64,000 nt of DNA, taken from the NCBI RefSeq assembly GCF_003386535.1, contig NZ_QTTN01000004.1, forward strand, positions 1 to 64,000, given 5' to 3'. Of this stretch, positions 8,126 to 17,662 are shown piece after piece. The position numbers and the translations under genes are program-made. The stretch is from Paenibacillus taihuensis. GTDB taxonomy: Bacteria > Bacillota > Bacilli > Paenibacillales > Paenibacillaceae. Under the pieces are notes generated by a model. That model saw nothing but the letters and a program-made list of their open reading frames with translations, ran no database searches and was not told the origin of the DNA. Within the stretch, counting starts at the first letter, position 1; each line of letters opens with the position of its first letter.

Positions 8126-8723
8126 AAGCTCGCCATCGACTTGAGTTCAGCCGGTGTTTCTCTACAGTAGCGAGCACAGAAGCTCGATTGTCATATGATT
8201 ATGGAACAGCTTCAGTTCTGTGAACGCTCCAGCTGGTGTCCTACGGTCATTTTGCCGACTGCCATTGGGCCAAATAAGAGGACCAGCTTCCTCAATGCTC
8301 ACCTTCCAATTGTTGGTATGCATCTTCTATTCGAGGTCCGGGCTGGCGTGGAATGGTTAGAGGGGACGGCGTGGTTTTCTCCCCATAATCGGAGAACGTA
8401 TTTTCATTTTAAATATCAGCTTGGACGCCGTTTACTCCGTGAGTAAAAAAGCCATTTGAACGGAAAGAAATGGATAAGCTGCTCGTGAAAAGCTTATTTG
8501 ACGAAATTACGAAAAGCCTTAAGGTGGCCAAGAAACGATGTGTTGATATTTACTACTTGAACAAAGTCTGGTATCGCAAAGATCTTGCCGTCGACGAGAT
8601 CCATGAATTGACGTGCATGTCAAAGTTAAGCTTATGAATTCGATTATGCTTTGAACAGAGGGAGTAACTCAGTACTTCTAGGCCGCAGCCTAAATATCCA
8701 CTAACCTAAGAAAAAGAAAAGAA
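8126..8723. other. Stretch without a recognisable gene; one small open frame
   Basis: Nothing in these 600 bp is recognisable. A 55-codon plus-strand frame runs from ATG at 8470 to TGA at 8637 (starts MDKLLVKSLFDEITK) behind GGAAAG. An 83-codon plus-strand frame at 8195-8446 contains EWLEGTAWFSPHNRRTYF. Neither has a family I recognise; both may be relics of mobile DNA beside the IS3 fragment. Confidence 0.3.
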
Positions 8724-8752
8724 AACTCCTGCCAAAAGATATGACAGGAGTT
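8724..8752 (-). terminator. Terminator after lgt copy 1
   Basis: AACTCCTG/CAGGAGTT stem directly after the lgt stop. Almost the same hairpin follows lgt copy 2 and the lgt remnant at 60.3 kb, so it was duplicated together with the gene. Confidence 0.7.
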
Positions 8753-8756
8753 AATA

Positions 8757-9692
8757 TTAATTTTCTTGCGGATGCTGCCCTCGAAGTGCAGTACCAACCG
8801 AGTTTTTGGTCTCAACAGGAGAACTATACGGTATGGATTTTTTTTGTTTTCTACGAACAATTATGAATGCAACTGCCGCTAAAATAATCATTATCGCAAG
8901 CAACTGAGAAATCCGAATATTCTTGCCTGCCTCCATCGCTCCCCAACCGAAGGAACTCATGGGACTCCATAACCCCTTCAGTAACGATGCTAACCACGGA
9001 GGACCTTCAAATACAAGACTGTCTGTGCGCACGCCTTCTACATAAAACCGACCAAGCGAGTACCATATGAAATAACTCATAAAAAGCTCCCCAGTCCGAA
9101 GGAATGATCTCCGGCGAATCCATAGAAGCACTAAGAGGCCAGTGAAGCTCCATAAGGATTCATATAAGAATGTCGGGTGGTAATACTGACCGTCAATGAA
9201 CATTTGGTTTACGATGAAGTTTGGGAGATGTAACGTATCTCTCAAAAAGCTCTCCGAAACCGACCCTCCATGGGCTTCTTGGTTCATGAAATTTCCCCAG
9301 CGCCCAATCATCTGGCCGGTTATGAGACCAGGCGCGCAAAAATCGGCAATTCGCCAAAAGTCGTACCCTTTCCTTCTTGTATAAATAACAGCAGCTATAA
9401 TAGCACCAATTAATGCACCGTAAATGGCTATACCACCATGCCAAATTGCAATAATTTCACTGGGGTGATTTTTATAATTGCTCCATTCAAACGCTACGTA
9501 GTATGCTCTTGCGCCAATTAATGCAGAAGGTACACCAATTAAAAGTAAGTCCATAAAAAAATCAGGTGAGATACCGAACCGTTTTCCTTCCCTTATTGCC
9601 AACATTAATCCAAGTAAAGCACCTAAACCAATAATAATCCCATACCAATGCACCTGAATAGGACCTAATGAAATTGCTATTGGATTTAACAT
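8757..9692 (-). CDS. lgt: Prolipoprotein diacylglyceryl transferase, copy 1
   Basis: The 311-residue integral membrane enzyme transfers diacylglycerol from phosphatidylglycerol to the lipobox cysteine of prolipoproteins, the first step of lipoprotein maturation. It has about seven hydrophobic helices and the family motifs [29 protein letters not shown], the signature [14 protein letters not shown], and [11 protein letters not shown]. Length is usual for the family plus a longer polar C-terminal tail. It is very similar to a second intact copy at 22.8 kb; two further lgt remnants lie at 13.8-14.2 and 60.3 kb. Its neighbours are not the usual hprK/ppaX/hisG genes, which suggests an accessory copy. 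Confidence 0.92.
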   Translation of the reverse strand: MLNPIAISLGPIQVHWYGIIIGLGALLGLMLAIREGKRFGISPDFFMDLLLIGVPSALIGARAYYVAFEWSNYKNHPSEIIAIWHGGIAIYGALIGAIIAAVIYTRRKGYDFWRIADFCAPGLITGQMIGRWGNFMNQEAHGGSVSESFLRDTLHLPNFIVNQMFIDGQYYHPTFLYESLWSFTGLLVLLWIRRRSFLRTGELFMSYFIWYSLGRFYVEGVRTDSLVFEGPPWLASLLKGLWSPMSSFGWGAMEAGKNIRISQLLAIMIILAAVAFIIVRRKQKKSIPYSSPVETKNSVGTALRGQHPQEN

Positions 9693-9869
9693 GATTACTC
9701 TCTCACATCCCTACAACTTTTTTTTGCGATCTTCTACATCATAACAAACTACCAACCTGGTTGGGAAACCCTTTATTCTCCAGCATGCTGAAAAGCCTTA
9801 ACGATATCCATTAATTCAATAAGCTCTTCTCTGGTCGATATAGCCTATAGCCTTCTTTGTTGCAGGATG

Positions 9870-11867
9870 TTATGGATGCGGTTTACCGTCCAGCCCGATA
9901 TAGCGGTCATAAGCATCGAAGATCTTCCGTGCGATCGGAGCTGCACCGAAAGCGCCAAAGCCGCCGTCTGGTACGACGACCGCCACGGCCAGCACGGGAT
10001 CTTCAGCAGGTGCTAGGGCAATAAACACAGAGTTCTCGACCTTTTTCCGATCACCGACATCCTGCTCGGATGTCCCCGTTTTGCGAAGGAAGTTGTATTT
10101 GAAACCATCAAAGCCCTGCACGGAAACTCTGCTCATGCCATTGTAAATTTCATCCCAATATTCTTTCGGGAACGATACGGTATTCAGTACTTTTGGCATT
10201 AAACTCTGCACGGTGTTACCGTTCTGATCCACGATTTTGTTGACGAACTGTGGTTGCATCCGTTTGCCCTTATTGCCCAGCATAACTGCGTACTGCGCCA
10301 ACTGCAACGTCGTATACTTAGCCTGCTGCCCGAAGGAAGCCCGGATAAGCGCGGACTGCGAGCTCGCGGTTTCGGCTTCATGATAATAATCAATAACGCC
10401 TTTGCTTTCACCGGGAAGTCCGCTTTCAGTGGATACCCCCAGGCCGAACTGCTTGGCGTAACTATCCCAGACGTCTACGCCTTTGATGCCTTTGTATTTC
10501 TGGTACAGTTTGTTACCGACCTCTGCGGCCATGAACGTATTGGACGAATGGGCTATGGCCCCTGCAGCATCGATCATACCGTACGCATGGCCTTGCGAGT
10601 CGTGAATAGCGACCGGCGGGTTTGATTTTCCGAAGTAGAACACTCCGGTGTCATTGAACACGTCATGCGTCGTGAACAAATGCTCGTTCAAGCCAAGAAG
10701 CACGGAAAGCGGCTTCTGCGTGGAGCCGAGGGGCACCATCGACGATGGATGACGGTTGCGTTCCTTCTCGTCGTCATACGGCGGATACGCTTGGCGAATC
10801 GTACCGTTCGTTTGGAAATACGTCGTCTTCAACCAATCCTCCGGACTGATCGAGCCGCCCGCCCAAACGTTCGGATCGTAATCCGGCATGCTGGCCATGG
10901 CGACGACCTTCCCCGTCTTCACTTCCATGGCGACGGCATAGCCCGTAGTCGCATCAGCGCCATCCCTATAGAAGCCTGGAGCAGTCTTCATAAATGAGAG
11001 ATGGTCCGTTATCGCTTGCTGGGTCAGTTTTTGCACGCGATTGTCAATCGTCAGGACGAGATTATCTCCTTTGACGGGGACCGCAACCTTAGGCGGTCCG
11101 ATAATCGTCCCCTTTGCGTTGATGGGATATTCTTTCAGCCCGTTCTGGCCGCGAAGCACGTCTTGGTACATGTATTCAAGCCCGTCGACTCCGACATCCT
11201 CATCATCCAAATATTGCAGCTTGGCGTCTTCCTGGTCCGAAACGTTTTTATACTTGCTCATCGATTCCCGAACGCCGCGATATTTCTTGAGATAGCCGAT
11301 CAGCTGCACCGCAATGCCGTCCTTATCGTAGTTTCTGACGCTCTCTTCCACAATATCAACGCCATGGAACAGGTCACGATTTTGTGTGAAATATGCAATC
11401 TCATTATCGGACAGCCCCATCTTGATCCGCCGCGGAACCGAATACGTATTTTGGATATGCTTGAGATCCATCCGTTTCTTGATTTCTTCAAGTGTGATTG
11501 CTTGCACCGGGTTACCGTACTCTGTAAAAACCTTTAAAAACCGCTTCGCCAGTGCATCTGCTTCCTTCTCATTCAAATTCGGCTGTATCGTGTAATACAA
11601 CGATTGCGTAGAAGTCGAATATGCAAGCGGTACGCCATGGGAATCGAGTATATTGCCCCGAATCGGGGGGATTTTCACCTGAGTGGTACTATTTCGGTCG
11701 AACTGCTTCTGCAGCGAAGGCCCTTCGACAAATTGCAAAATGGCTAGTCGGACGATTAGGATGCTGAACATGAGGAAGGTAACGCCGAAAAAAATATTTA
11801 ATCGCAGTGAAAATCTGTCACGGTTACGATGCAGTTTATTATTGCTGGAATCCTCTTTCGGTTGCAT
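9870..11867 (-). CDS. Class B penicillin-binding protein (PBP2-like transpeptidase)
   Basis: The 665-residue protein has a cytoplasmic basic N-terminus, one membrane anchor (about residues 23-46), a pedestal/dimerisation domain and a C-terminal transpeptidase domain. The active-site motifs are intact: S382-T-Q-K in PLGSTQKPL, S441-S-N in AHSSNTF, and K596-T-G in LRKTGTSE. Such enzymes cross-link septal, lateral or spore peptidoglycan together with a SEDS glycosyltransferase; no SEDS gene is adjacent. AAAGGAG lies 7 bp before the ATG. Confidence 0.9.
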   Translation of the reverse strand: MQPKEDSSNNKLHRNRDRFSLRLNIFFGVTFLMFSILIVRLAILQFVEGPSLQKQFDRNSTTQVKIPPIRGNILDSHGVPLAYSTSTQSLYYTIQPNLNEKEADALAKRFLKVFTEYGNPVQAITLEEIKKRMDLKHIQNTYSVPRRIKMGLSDNEIAYFTQNRDLFHGVDIVEESVRNYDKDGIAVQLIGYLKKYRGVRESMSKYKNVSDQEDAKLQYLDDEDVGVDGLEYMYQDVLRGQNGLKEYPINAKGTIIGPPKVAVPVKGDNLVLTIDNRVQKLTQQAITDHLSFMKTAPGFYRDGADATTGYAVAMEVKTGKVVAMASMPDYDPNVWAGGSISPEDWLKTTYFQTNGTIRQAYPPYDDEKERNRHPSSMVPLGSTQKPLSVLLGLNEHLFTTHDVFNDTGVFYFGKSNPPVAIHDSQGHAYGMIDAAGAIAHSSNTFMAAEVGNKLYQKYKGIKGVDVWDSYAKQFGLGVSTESGLPGESKGVIDYYHEAETASSQSALIRASFGQQAKYTTLQLAQYAVMLGNKGKRMQPQFVNKIVDQNGNTVQSLMPKVLNTVSFPKEYWDEIYNGMSRVSVQGFDGFKYNFLRKTGTSEQDVGDRKKVENSVFIALAPAEDPVLAVAVVVPDGGFGAFGAAPIARKIFDAYDRYIGLDGKPHP

Positions 11868-12090
11868 ATCAGTGCTCCTTTGTACTGTTTAGTAATATGT
11901 AAGTTCTCGGTTGTTTAAGTTGTTCCTCCAATTCACGGAAATGGTCACGAAATAGCCATGATTCCATAAGCCTGATATTATTTATTAACAAGCTCTGTCA
12001 ACAATACTTGTCGGCCATGTGTCGAATAGCAAATAATGCAGTTGCAATATCTAGCGGCAAAAAAAGCTGAACTCAGAACAAAGCGAAAAT

Positions 12091-12116
12091 AAAAAAAGCG
12101 ACCGTAGTCACTTTTT
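12091..12116 (-). terminator. Rho-independent terminator after the MFS gene
   Basis: AAAAAGCGAC/GTCACTTTTT with a 4-nt loop; the minus-strand read ends in a T7 run. The interval up to the PBP gene start (11868-12090) holds nothing else visible. Confidence 0.7.
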
Positions 12117-12152
12117 ATTAGTGGTCCATTTAAGATCTTTAAATCTTATTTA

Positions 12153-13601
12153 TCAAATGTAATATTCAATGAAGGACTCATCATACTTAATGGGGTTTGG
12201 TTGACGAATGCACGCAATGACTAAACCAACTAGAGCAATTAAGCTTAGAAACACGAAGGAAACGCGAAACGCTGTAAAATTGACTGACCCAGGCATAAAC
12301 TGAAGAGCCATCTGGTACAGCGCCCCTCCAAGCGTAATCCCCATTCCCATCCCGATCGTGCGGCTCATATTCAATGTTGCGCCTGCAATACCCAGTCGAT
12401 TGGAAGGCGTACTGCCCATGACGTTGCTGTTATTTGGCGGCGTAAAAAGCCCCATGCCGCTGCCTACCAACCCAAGCCCAAACATCAATTGCAGATTTGC
12501 GTGCTCGCTGTGAATGGAGGCGAGTAAACTGCAGCCGGCAAAGACCGTTATCATGCCGATTACAACCGGAAGGCGTGGCCCTAAGCGATCTGACAAATAT
12601 CCGGCAATTGGAGTCAGCAAGGTCATGCCTATAGGAACAAATGACAGATACACCCCTGCTGTCGTCGCTTTCAGGTGGAATACATTCTCCATCAAAAACG
12701 GGCTAAGTAGCAAGACGCCATACATGACAGCAAAAGATAGAAAGCTGGTTATATTTCCGCGAATAAAGACCTTATTTCGGAAAAGAGAGAGATCCATAAG
12801 AGGCATCTTTGCATGATGCTCTTCACGAATAAAAGAAGTCAGTGCAAGCAAGCATGTAAAGGAACCGAGCAAGATAATCGGTGAAGACCAACCAAGTTCA
12901 ACCCCATCATTCAGGATATAGAGCAGAAAGATCAAAAAAGGAAGCAAGAAAAGCATACCCCAAAGATCAAATGATTCTTTTTTCTTGACGGAATCGCGCG
13001 GCAGCAGAAGAAATCCAAGTATCGTGCCGACAACACCAATGGGAATATTGATGTAAAAGAGCCATCGCCAGTCACCCATCGTCAGAAGCGCACCGCCAAT
13101 AACCGGTCCTAAACTTAAGCCAATCCCCTGCGCACTGGCTTGAATGCCTATCGCTTTTCCGCGATGATGAGCCGGTGTACAACTTGTGATAATGGCCACG
13201 CTATTGGCCTGCAGCATTGCTGCGCCAACCGCTTGGACGATACGTGCCGCCAATAAGACGCTGAATGTCGGTGCCATTCCGCAAAACAAAGAACTAATCA
13301 AAAAAACCATAAATCCTGAAGCATACATCCATCTGCGTCCTAGCATATCCGCCAGCCTGCCAAACGGAATAACCAGTGATGCTAGGGTAAGAAGATACAC
13401 CAGGCTGATCCATTCCACTTTAGCCATGGAGACATGGAGCTGCGAGACAAGCGAAGGTAGAGCCAGATTGATAATACTCGCATCAAGAGCAGCCATAAAG
13501 GCCCCGATGCATACAGTTGCTACAACAAACCAATGATATCCTTTACGGGCAGCAATACTTTCTGGCGGCCCATAGTTCATTAAATGAGAAGGCTGGAGCA
13601 T
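12153..13601 (-). CDS. MFS drug exporter, DHA2 (14-helix, EmrB/QacA) family
   Basis: The 482-residue protein has about 14 hydrophobic segments. Family motifs include ALDASIINLALPSL in helix 1, motif A GRLADMLGRRW, and the antiporter motif C region GIGLSLGPVIGGALL. It probably exports hydrophobic or cationic drugs by proton antiport; the substrate is unknown. AGGAGG stands 8 bp before the ATG. No adjacent TetR or MarR regulator is present. Confidence 0.88.
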   Translation of the reverse strand: MLQPSHLMNYGPPESIAARKGYHWFVVATVCIGAFMAALDASIINLALPSLVSQLHVSMAKVEWISLVYLLTLASLVIPFGRLADMLGRRWMYASGFMVFLISSLFCGMAPTFSVLLAARIVQAVGAAMLQANSVAIITSCTPAHHRGKAIGIQASAQGIGLSLGPVIGGALLTMGDWRWLFYINIPIGVVGTILGFLLLPRDSVKKKESFDLWGMLFLLPFLIFLLYILNDGVELGWSSPIILLGSFTCLLALTSFIREEHHAKMPLMDLSLFRNKVFIRGNITSFLSFAVMYGVLLLSPFLMENVFHLKATTAGVYLSFVPIGMTLLTPIAGYLSDRLGPRLPVVIGMITVFAGCSLLASIHSEHANLQLMFGLGLVGSGMGLFTPPNNSNVMGSTPSNRLGIAGATLNMSRTIGMGMGITLGGALYQMALQFMPGSVNFTAFRVSFVFLSLIALVGLVIACIRQPNPIKYDESFIEYYI

Positions 13602-13751
13602 GGTCGATTCCTCCTTTGTCCAACAGGATTAAACCACAAAGCTCAAACAGTCCATTATTTTACATAGTGGTGGTCAGTCAACTTCACAGATGCGTGCGGC
13701 AGACTCATTAGGATGGGATCCGAATATTTTTTCGGAACCTTCAAGCGTGCT

Positions 13752-14221
13752 CTACGATATGCAATCAGCAATAAGGCGGCAGCGATTATCGCATTAGCAA
13801 GCTATTGTGACAGGCGAATATTTTTATCTGCCCCCATCACTCCCCAACCAATAAAATTCATTTGGGTCCACAGCACGAATGTCCGCGATCCGCTAGAAGT
13901 TGTACTCTTTTCGTCTTGTATAGATGACTTCTGCGATGATTACACCATAGATTGCGATACTGCCATGCCAGATTGCAACATCTCCAGCTGGTAAGCTCGA
14001 TAAGATTACCGCCATTCAAATGCGACTTAATAAAGTCTTGCACCAACCAAAGCTGATGGGATATCAATTAAGACGAGATCCATAAAAAAAATCCATTGGA
14101 AGGTTAACACGTTTCTCTTCTCTAATTACAAGCCATATTCCGAACATAGCTCCTCATCCAATAAGGATGCCATACAATGAACGGAAAGCGAGCCAATTGA
14201 AAAAGCAAACGGATTAAGTAT
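13752..14221 (-). pseudogene. lgt: Decayed lgt copy (copy 3)
   Basis: On the minus strand the DNA follows the lgt genes at both ends: near 14219 the start region (start codon changed from ATG to ATA, then LNP) and near 13752-13860 the last helix region (QLL, APSMGWGV-like). In between, stretches such as WHGSIAIYGVIIAEVIYTRRK-like sequence alternate with deletions and frameshifts. It is far more diverged than the two intact copies, so it is an older duplicate. Confidence 0.7.
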
Positions 14222-14676
14222 GATATATCTCTCCTTTCATTGTTACTTTGTCATCCCTAAGTATAACAAATTAATAGCGGTATGGCCTCCTTTGGAATTT
14301 ACTGTTCAGCGCTTAACAGGTGTAAATATCGGGATCGGCCCCCCAGTTATCTCTTGTATTGTCAAAACAATAATGAATCCGTTCACCTTCATACATATAA
14401 TTCTTCTATAATGAAGCCTCCCTCCATGGTGTCCTTGGTTATGCGATCTTGAGCTGGTGTTATTTCATTATACTGTTTTAGAAATTGAGTCCACTTGTCT
14501 ATGTTATAACTGTTATCAGCGGACCGCACTTATAATCTTGATTGCAGCTACCCTCTTATCTGTAGTCTGAGTGAATTACATTCTTTCGATTCAAAGATTT
14601 CCAATCGTTTGTTTAAAACTCGATCCAGAAAAGCATAATAAAGGAAAACTCAGCGCGCTGATTCAGGGGATGAAAA
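14222..14676. other. Intergenic stretch before the decayed gerA copy
   Basis: No gene is visible in most of this region. The last 90 bp or so match the DNA just upstream of the intact gerA gene at 61.94-62.02 kb, showing that the duplication includes the gerA promoter region. Confidence 0.5.
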
Positions 14677-15331
14677 ATGACAGCAATCTCTTTAGAAGCT
14701 ATAAAGCAGCGCCTCGCCCTGATGGAGGACGCGGAGATAATTGATCGAGAGACTACAGACGGACTTCGTTTAACATTTGTTTATCTTGGAACCTTAATCG
14801 ATCAGGAGCGTCTTAACGAATCGATTCTTGAGCCCCTCGTTCGATCATTCCAAAGTTCGGTGAAAAAAAGCCTAACCACCGCCAGAATTACGCGCTTATC
14901 CAATTTGGAGCAAGCCCTCCAGTATCTCATGAAGGGTTCAGTGCTCGTTCACGACTCATCCAGCGGTTGATGGAACGCTATTATGCTTCCCAACTCGCTA
15001 AGCCGGTCCATTGAAACCTCAGAGACGGAAACCATAATGTTCGGCCCGAAAGACAGTTTCAGCGAGCAGCTGGAACAAAACATCTTGCTGATTAGAAGAA
15101 GGCTTCCTTTCCCTGGCCCCTTTCTATTGGCGCGCTTTTGCCTAGGTACCGGGTGGGGCAGGTATTTCGGCGATTTCTACTTTTCTCGTTCCAAACTATC
15201 TGGTCACCAAATCCAGTTTACTGCTTCAATTCATGTTCTTGATTCTCGCGTCCTATTTAGGCGTTCCCAGTATCTTGCTTGGACTTATCGGTATGTTAGC
15301 CCATCTGAACGGGCTTACGTCCTTGAACCAG
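14677..15331 (+). pseudogene. Decayed gerA-type germinant receptor gene (copy of the gene at 62 kb)
   Basis: The first 97 codons match the intact GerA at 62.0 kb almost exactly. Then an arginine codon has become TGA (SSSG-stop), the frame continues through ETSETETIMFGPKDSFSE to RRRLP, and about 700 bp encoding the middle of the protein are missing. The sequence resumes at the fifth-helix region (AGISAISTFLVPNY-like DNA). At the shared TTGAACCAG the homology flips to the opposite strand. Confidence 0.85.
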
Positions 15332-15582
15332 GGCTGAGGGCATGACAATCATGTAATAAAGCATTTGAATCCTATTGGTGAGGAAGAGCGCGTAAAAACC
15401 GCTTTCTTGATGTGAGGTTTTTCGAAACAGCGATATAGCTTGCATGGGTTCATTTACTCCTTCGGCTCATACGATACTTGTTTAAAGGACGCAATGCTTC
15501 AGGACGATTGCGCATAGCGTGTAACGGCCCTCGGACGAAGAGATCGACCCAATCTCTCCAATAAATCGGCGCCAAGTAGGGC
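15332..15582 (-). other. Inverted segment of the gerA-gerB junction
   Basis: These 251 bp are the reverse complement of 63308-63566, which holds the last codons of gerA and the first codons of gerB in the intact locus. In the intact locus that segment is bounded by TTGAACCAG and CTGGTTCAA, so the decayed copy appears to have been inverted between 9-bp inverted repeats. Confidence 0.8.
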
Positions 15583-15695
15583 ATTGTTTTTCACCATATA
15601 TCCTATGCAGTCGCCTACTTAAAGGTATGTCAATGTGCATTGGGCAAGAGTCTAAAAAGTGGTCAAATAGAAAACTGATTTTGGATTACAAACGA

Positions 15696-15718
15696 AAAGG
15701 ATGGCATCGCCATCCTTT
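15696..15718. terminator. Compact bidirectional terminator
   Basis: AAAGGATGGC pairs with GCCATCCTTT around a 3-nt loop. It lies downstream of the minus-strand hypothetical gene that ends at 15780. Confidence 0.65.
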
Positions 15719-15779
15719 AACTTTTACAATATATGCGAAACAAGCTAAGAACTTATCTTGTGGTGCCTTCATTTTGTTC

Positions 15780-16106
15780 CTAGAACTCTTTAGGTGCCCC
15801 CATTTGTAAATCCATTGAAGCAATAAAGTTCTTCGTTTCTTCGGTGCCTATATCGCTAATCGTTTGATAAATTTCCTTTAACACGAAATCATATTCGTCA
15901 TTTTCCATGTCATGGTGATAAGGAATACCAGGATAATGCGTACGGAAAAACGTATGCTCTTCCGCTCGTTCCCAATCATTAAATAAACCCCTTAACTTCT
16001 CGACTTCATCTTCTGTAGCATAAATTTCCAATTCATAAGCAGCATCGCCTTGATTAAACATAATACACTTTGATTGAACCGAGACGTAATATTTTCTCTT
16101 TTCCAT
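15780..16106 (-). CDS. Conserved hypothetical protein, 108 aa
   Basis: A small soluble protein starting MEKRKYYVSVQSK, with the segments ELEIYATEDEVEKLRGLFND, THYPGIPYHHD and NDEYDFVLKEIYQTISDIG. I have seen this pattern in short uncharacterised Bacillales proteins but can name no function. The His-His-Asp in PYHHD might bind metal. An ATG with GGAGATCCC nearby supports the start. It is followed upstream by a small membrane protein on the same strand. Confidence 0.65.
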   Translation of the reverse strand: MEKRKYYVSVQSKCIMFNQGDAAYELEIYATEDEVEKLRGLFNDWERAEEHTFFRTHYPGIPYHHDMENDEYDFVLKEIYQTISDIGTEETKNFIASMDLQMGAPKEF

Positions 16107-16127
16107 GCGGTGGGATCTCCTTTACCG

Positions 16128-16349
16128 CTATCTTATAAAGATAGCCCATAGAATCGCGCCAATAATCACAACAACCGGAAACACAAAGTATGCAATCACA
16201 ATTGGATTAGCAATTACCGGATGTCTAACTGCAGCCATGCTGGCACTTTTATCTAAAGCTTTATTTTGCTGTTTACGTATAAAGTAAATTGAACTAATTA
16301 ATGCAAACAAGCATATCGCGACAATCAATACAACTACCAAGTTAAACAT
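16128..16349 (-). CDS. Small two-helix membrane protein, 73 aa
   Basis: Two hydrophobic segments (LVVVLIVAICLFALISSIYFI and IVIAYFVFPVVVIIGAILWAIFI) flank a short polar loop containing RKQQNKALDKS. The ribosome binding site is AGGAGGGA before the ATG. No family is recognised; it may be co-transcribed with the downstream 108-residue protein. Confidence 0.6.
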   Translation of the reverse strand: MFNLVVVLIVAICLFALISSIYFIRKQQNKALDKSASMAAVRHPVIANPIVIAYFVFPVVVIIGAILWAIFIR

Positions 16350-16415
16350 TTAATAAAGTCCCTCCTATCAACAGTTACTTTATTTTTCCCGTAATTTTGC
16401 ACGGTATGCGACATA

Positions 16416-16610
16416 TTAGCTCCTTGTCGTTTGCTTACAAGTGGAAACGCCAAGTACAGCGCTAACCGGGCAATATCTGATCGTGCCGGTTATTATTGGT
16501 GCTATGCCAATTAACCCCCACCAGCTTTTATAATAAATACCAACTAAAACAATTATGGTTCCAATTGAAATCCTTATCACTTGTTCTGTTTTTCCCACGT
16601 TACATTTCAT
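16416..16610 (-). CDS. DUF2892 (YgaP-type) membrane protein, 64 aa
   Basis: The sequence MKCNVGKTEQVIRISIGTII, a second helix and RYCPVSAVLGVSTC form the DUF2892 domain, which occurs fused to rhodanese in YgaP and as a stand-alone partner of sulfur-transfer genes. Two cysteines lie in YCPVSAVLGVSTC. Its position beside the rhodanese/CstR cluster suggests the same sulfur role. Confidence 0.8.
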   Translation of the reverse strand: MKCNVGKTEQVIRISIGTIIVLVGIYYKSWWGLIGIAPIITGTIRYCPVSAVLGVSTCKQTTRS

Positions 16611-16709
16611 GCCGTATTACAGTCCTCCTCAAAATAGATTTTTATTTACAATTCATCGGTAATTGGATATAATTCAAAGTATATCAGTAGGAATTGAGGG
16701 GATTTAACG

Positions 16710-16898
16710 TTGAGATGTACAAATCATTTTACTCAAGAGAAATGCCCTATTTGCAACGAGATACTTACCATTGATACCGACAAATCGAATTGGCTTTTTT
16801 CTCATATTGTAAAATCATGCAGGAATGAACATTACGAAAAAGAGTTCATTCCTGCATTAGAGGGATATATCGAACACTTCAAGGCTGCATCAAAATAA
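16710..16898 (+). CDS. Small Cys/His protein, 62 aa
   Basis: The protein starts at TTG behind GAGGGGA and carries Cys3, His5, C12-P-I-C15, Cys37 and His41 (CRNEHY), a possible zinc site. No family is recognised. It is the only plus-strand gene in this part and shares a bidirectional terminator with the rhodanese cluster. Confidence 0.5.
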   Translation: MRCTNHFTQEKCPICNEILTIDTDKSNWLFSHIVKSCRNEHYEKEFIPALEGYIEHFKAASK

Positions 16899-16940
16899 TT
16901 ATGTGTATATCGCAAAAACATATGTAATGAAAAAAAATGA

Positions 16941-16976
16941 AAAAAATCATTAGCTCTTGTGCGCTAATGATTTTTT
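16941..16976. terminator. Bidirectional terminator
   Basis: AAAAAATCATTAGC pairs with GCTAATGATTTTTT around an 8-nt loop, with A/T tracts on both sides, between the converging small Cys/His gene and the rhodanese gene. Confidence 0.8.
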
Positions 16977-16978
16977 AT

Positions 16979-17377
16979 TCATTTGGCTAATTTTCTTTTC
17001 CAAGACACAATGCCACCGTGCAGATGTGCCAAATCGCGATATCCATCTTTTCGCAGAATTCGTGCAGCTTGCATGCTTCTCATCCCGCTGCGACAATAGA
17101 GAAATATTTTTCTATCTTTTGGTATTTCGGACAGTCTCTTTTTCATCTGCGACAACGGAATGTTTATCGCGCCTGGGATGTAACCTTGTTGCAATTCCAT
17201 TGGTTCACGAACATCTATTAAGATCTTTTTTTGATTGCTCTTCAATTCATTTTGAAACTGATCGGGCATAAGATTTTTAAGATCTTTTACTCCAGCAAAG
17301 CGTTTATATACAAACCAAATTAAGGCAGCAATAATCAAGATCTCTAACATCCATTTAAAATCCATGGCTTCTCTCAT
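16979..17377 (-). CDS. Membrane-anchored rhodanese
   Basis: The 132-residue protein has an N-terminal helix (LEILIIAALIWFVYKRF) and one rhodanese domain with DVREPMELQQGYIPGAINIPL and the active-site loop CRSGMRS. The loop cysteine would carry a persulfide. It is the last gene of the DsrE-CstR-rhodanese unit, 11 bp after cstR. Anchoring at the membrane could place it near sulfide entry or near the TauE exporter. Confidence 0.85.
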   Translation of the reverse strand: MREAMDFKWMLEILIIAALIWFVYKRFAGVKDLKNLMPDQFQNELKSNQKKILIDVREPMELQQGYIPGAINIPLSQMKKRLSEIPKDRKIFLYCRSGMRSMQAARILRKDGYRDLAHLHGGIVSWKRKLAK

Positions 17378-17388
17378 TTCTAAGTGGA

Positions 17389-17649
17389 TTAGCGGCTTTT
17401 GACCAACAATTCTACCGCTTGCTTGACTAATTTGCTTGTATCTCCGCCAGCTTCTTTTTCCTCAAAGATACATTGTTCAAGGTTTACCGCAACGATGTAA
17501 GCAATTGCTTTATCTGCTGCGCTTCTGACAGCGGATAGCTGTGCTACGACATCCTTGCACGGCTGTTCTTCTTCCATCATTTTCAAAACTCCGCGAATTT
17601 GTCCCTCAACGCGTTTTAATCTTCTTTTTACATCATCATCGTATTGCAT
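17389..17649 (-). CDS. cstR: CstR-like persulfide-sensing repressor (CsoR/DUF156 family)
   Basis: The 86-residue all-helical protein fits the CsoR/RcnR family (DDVKRRLKRVEGQIRGVLKMMEEE). It has Cys31 and Cys60, the reactive pair of the persulfide sensor CstR. Asn56 in VNLEQC occupies the place where copper-sensing CsoR has its His ligand, so copper sensing is unlikely. By analogy with Staphylococcus aureus CstR, persulfides cross-link the two cysteines and release the operators. It is embedded in the sulfur cluster and ATACC-type palindromes stand before the neighbouring promoters. GGAGGG precedes the ATG. Confidence 0.88.
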   Translation of the reverse strand: MQYDDDVKRRLKRVEGQIRGVLKMMEEEQPCKDVVAQLSAVRSAADKAIAYIVAVNLEQCIFEEKEAGGDTSKLVKQAVELLVKSR

Positions 17650-17662
17650 TCGAATCCCTCCA

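Noticed and set aside
15627-15809. 60-codon plus-strand frame
   Set aside because: Runs through a terminator and overlaps the oppositely oriented 108-residue gene.
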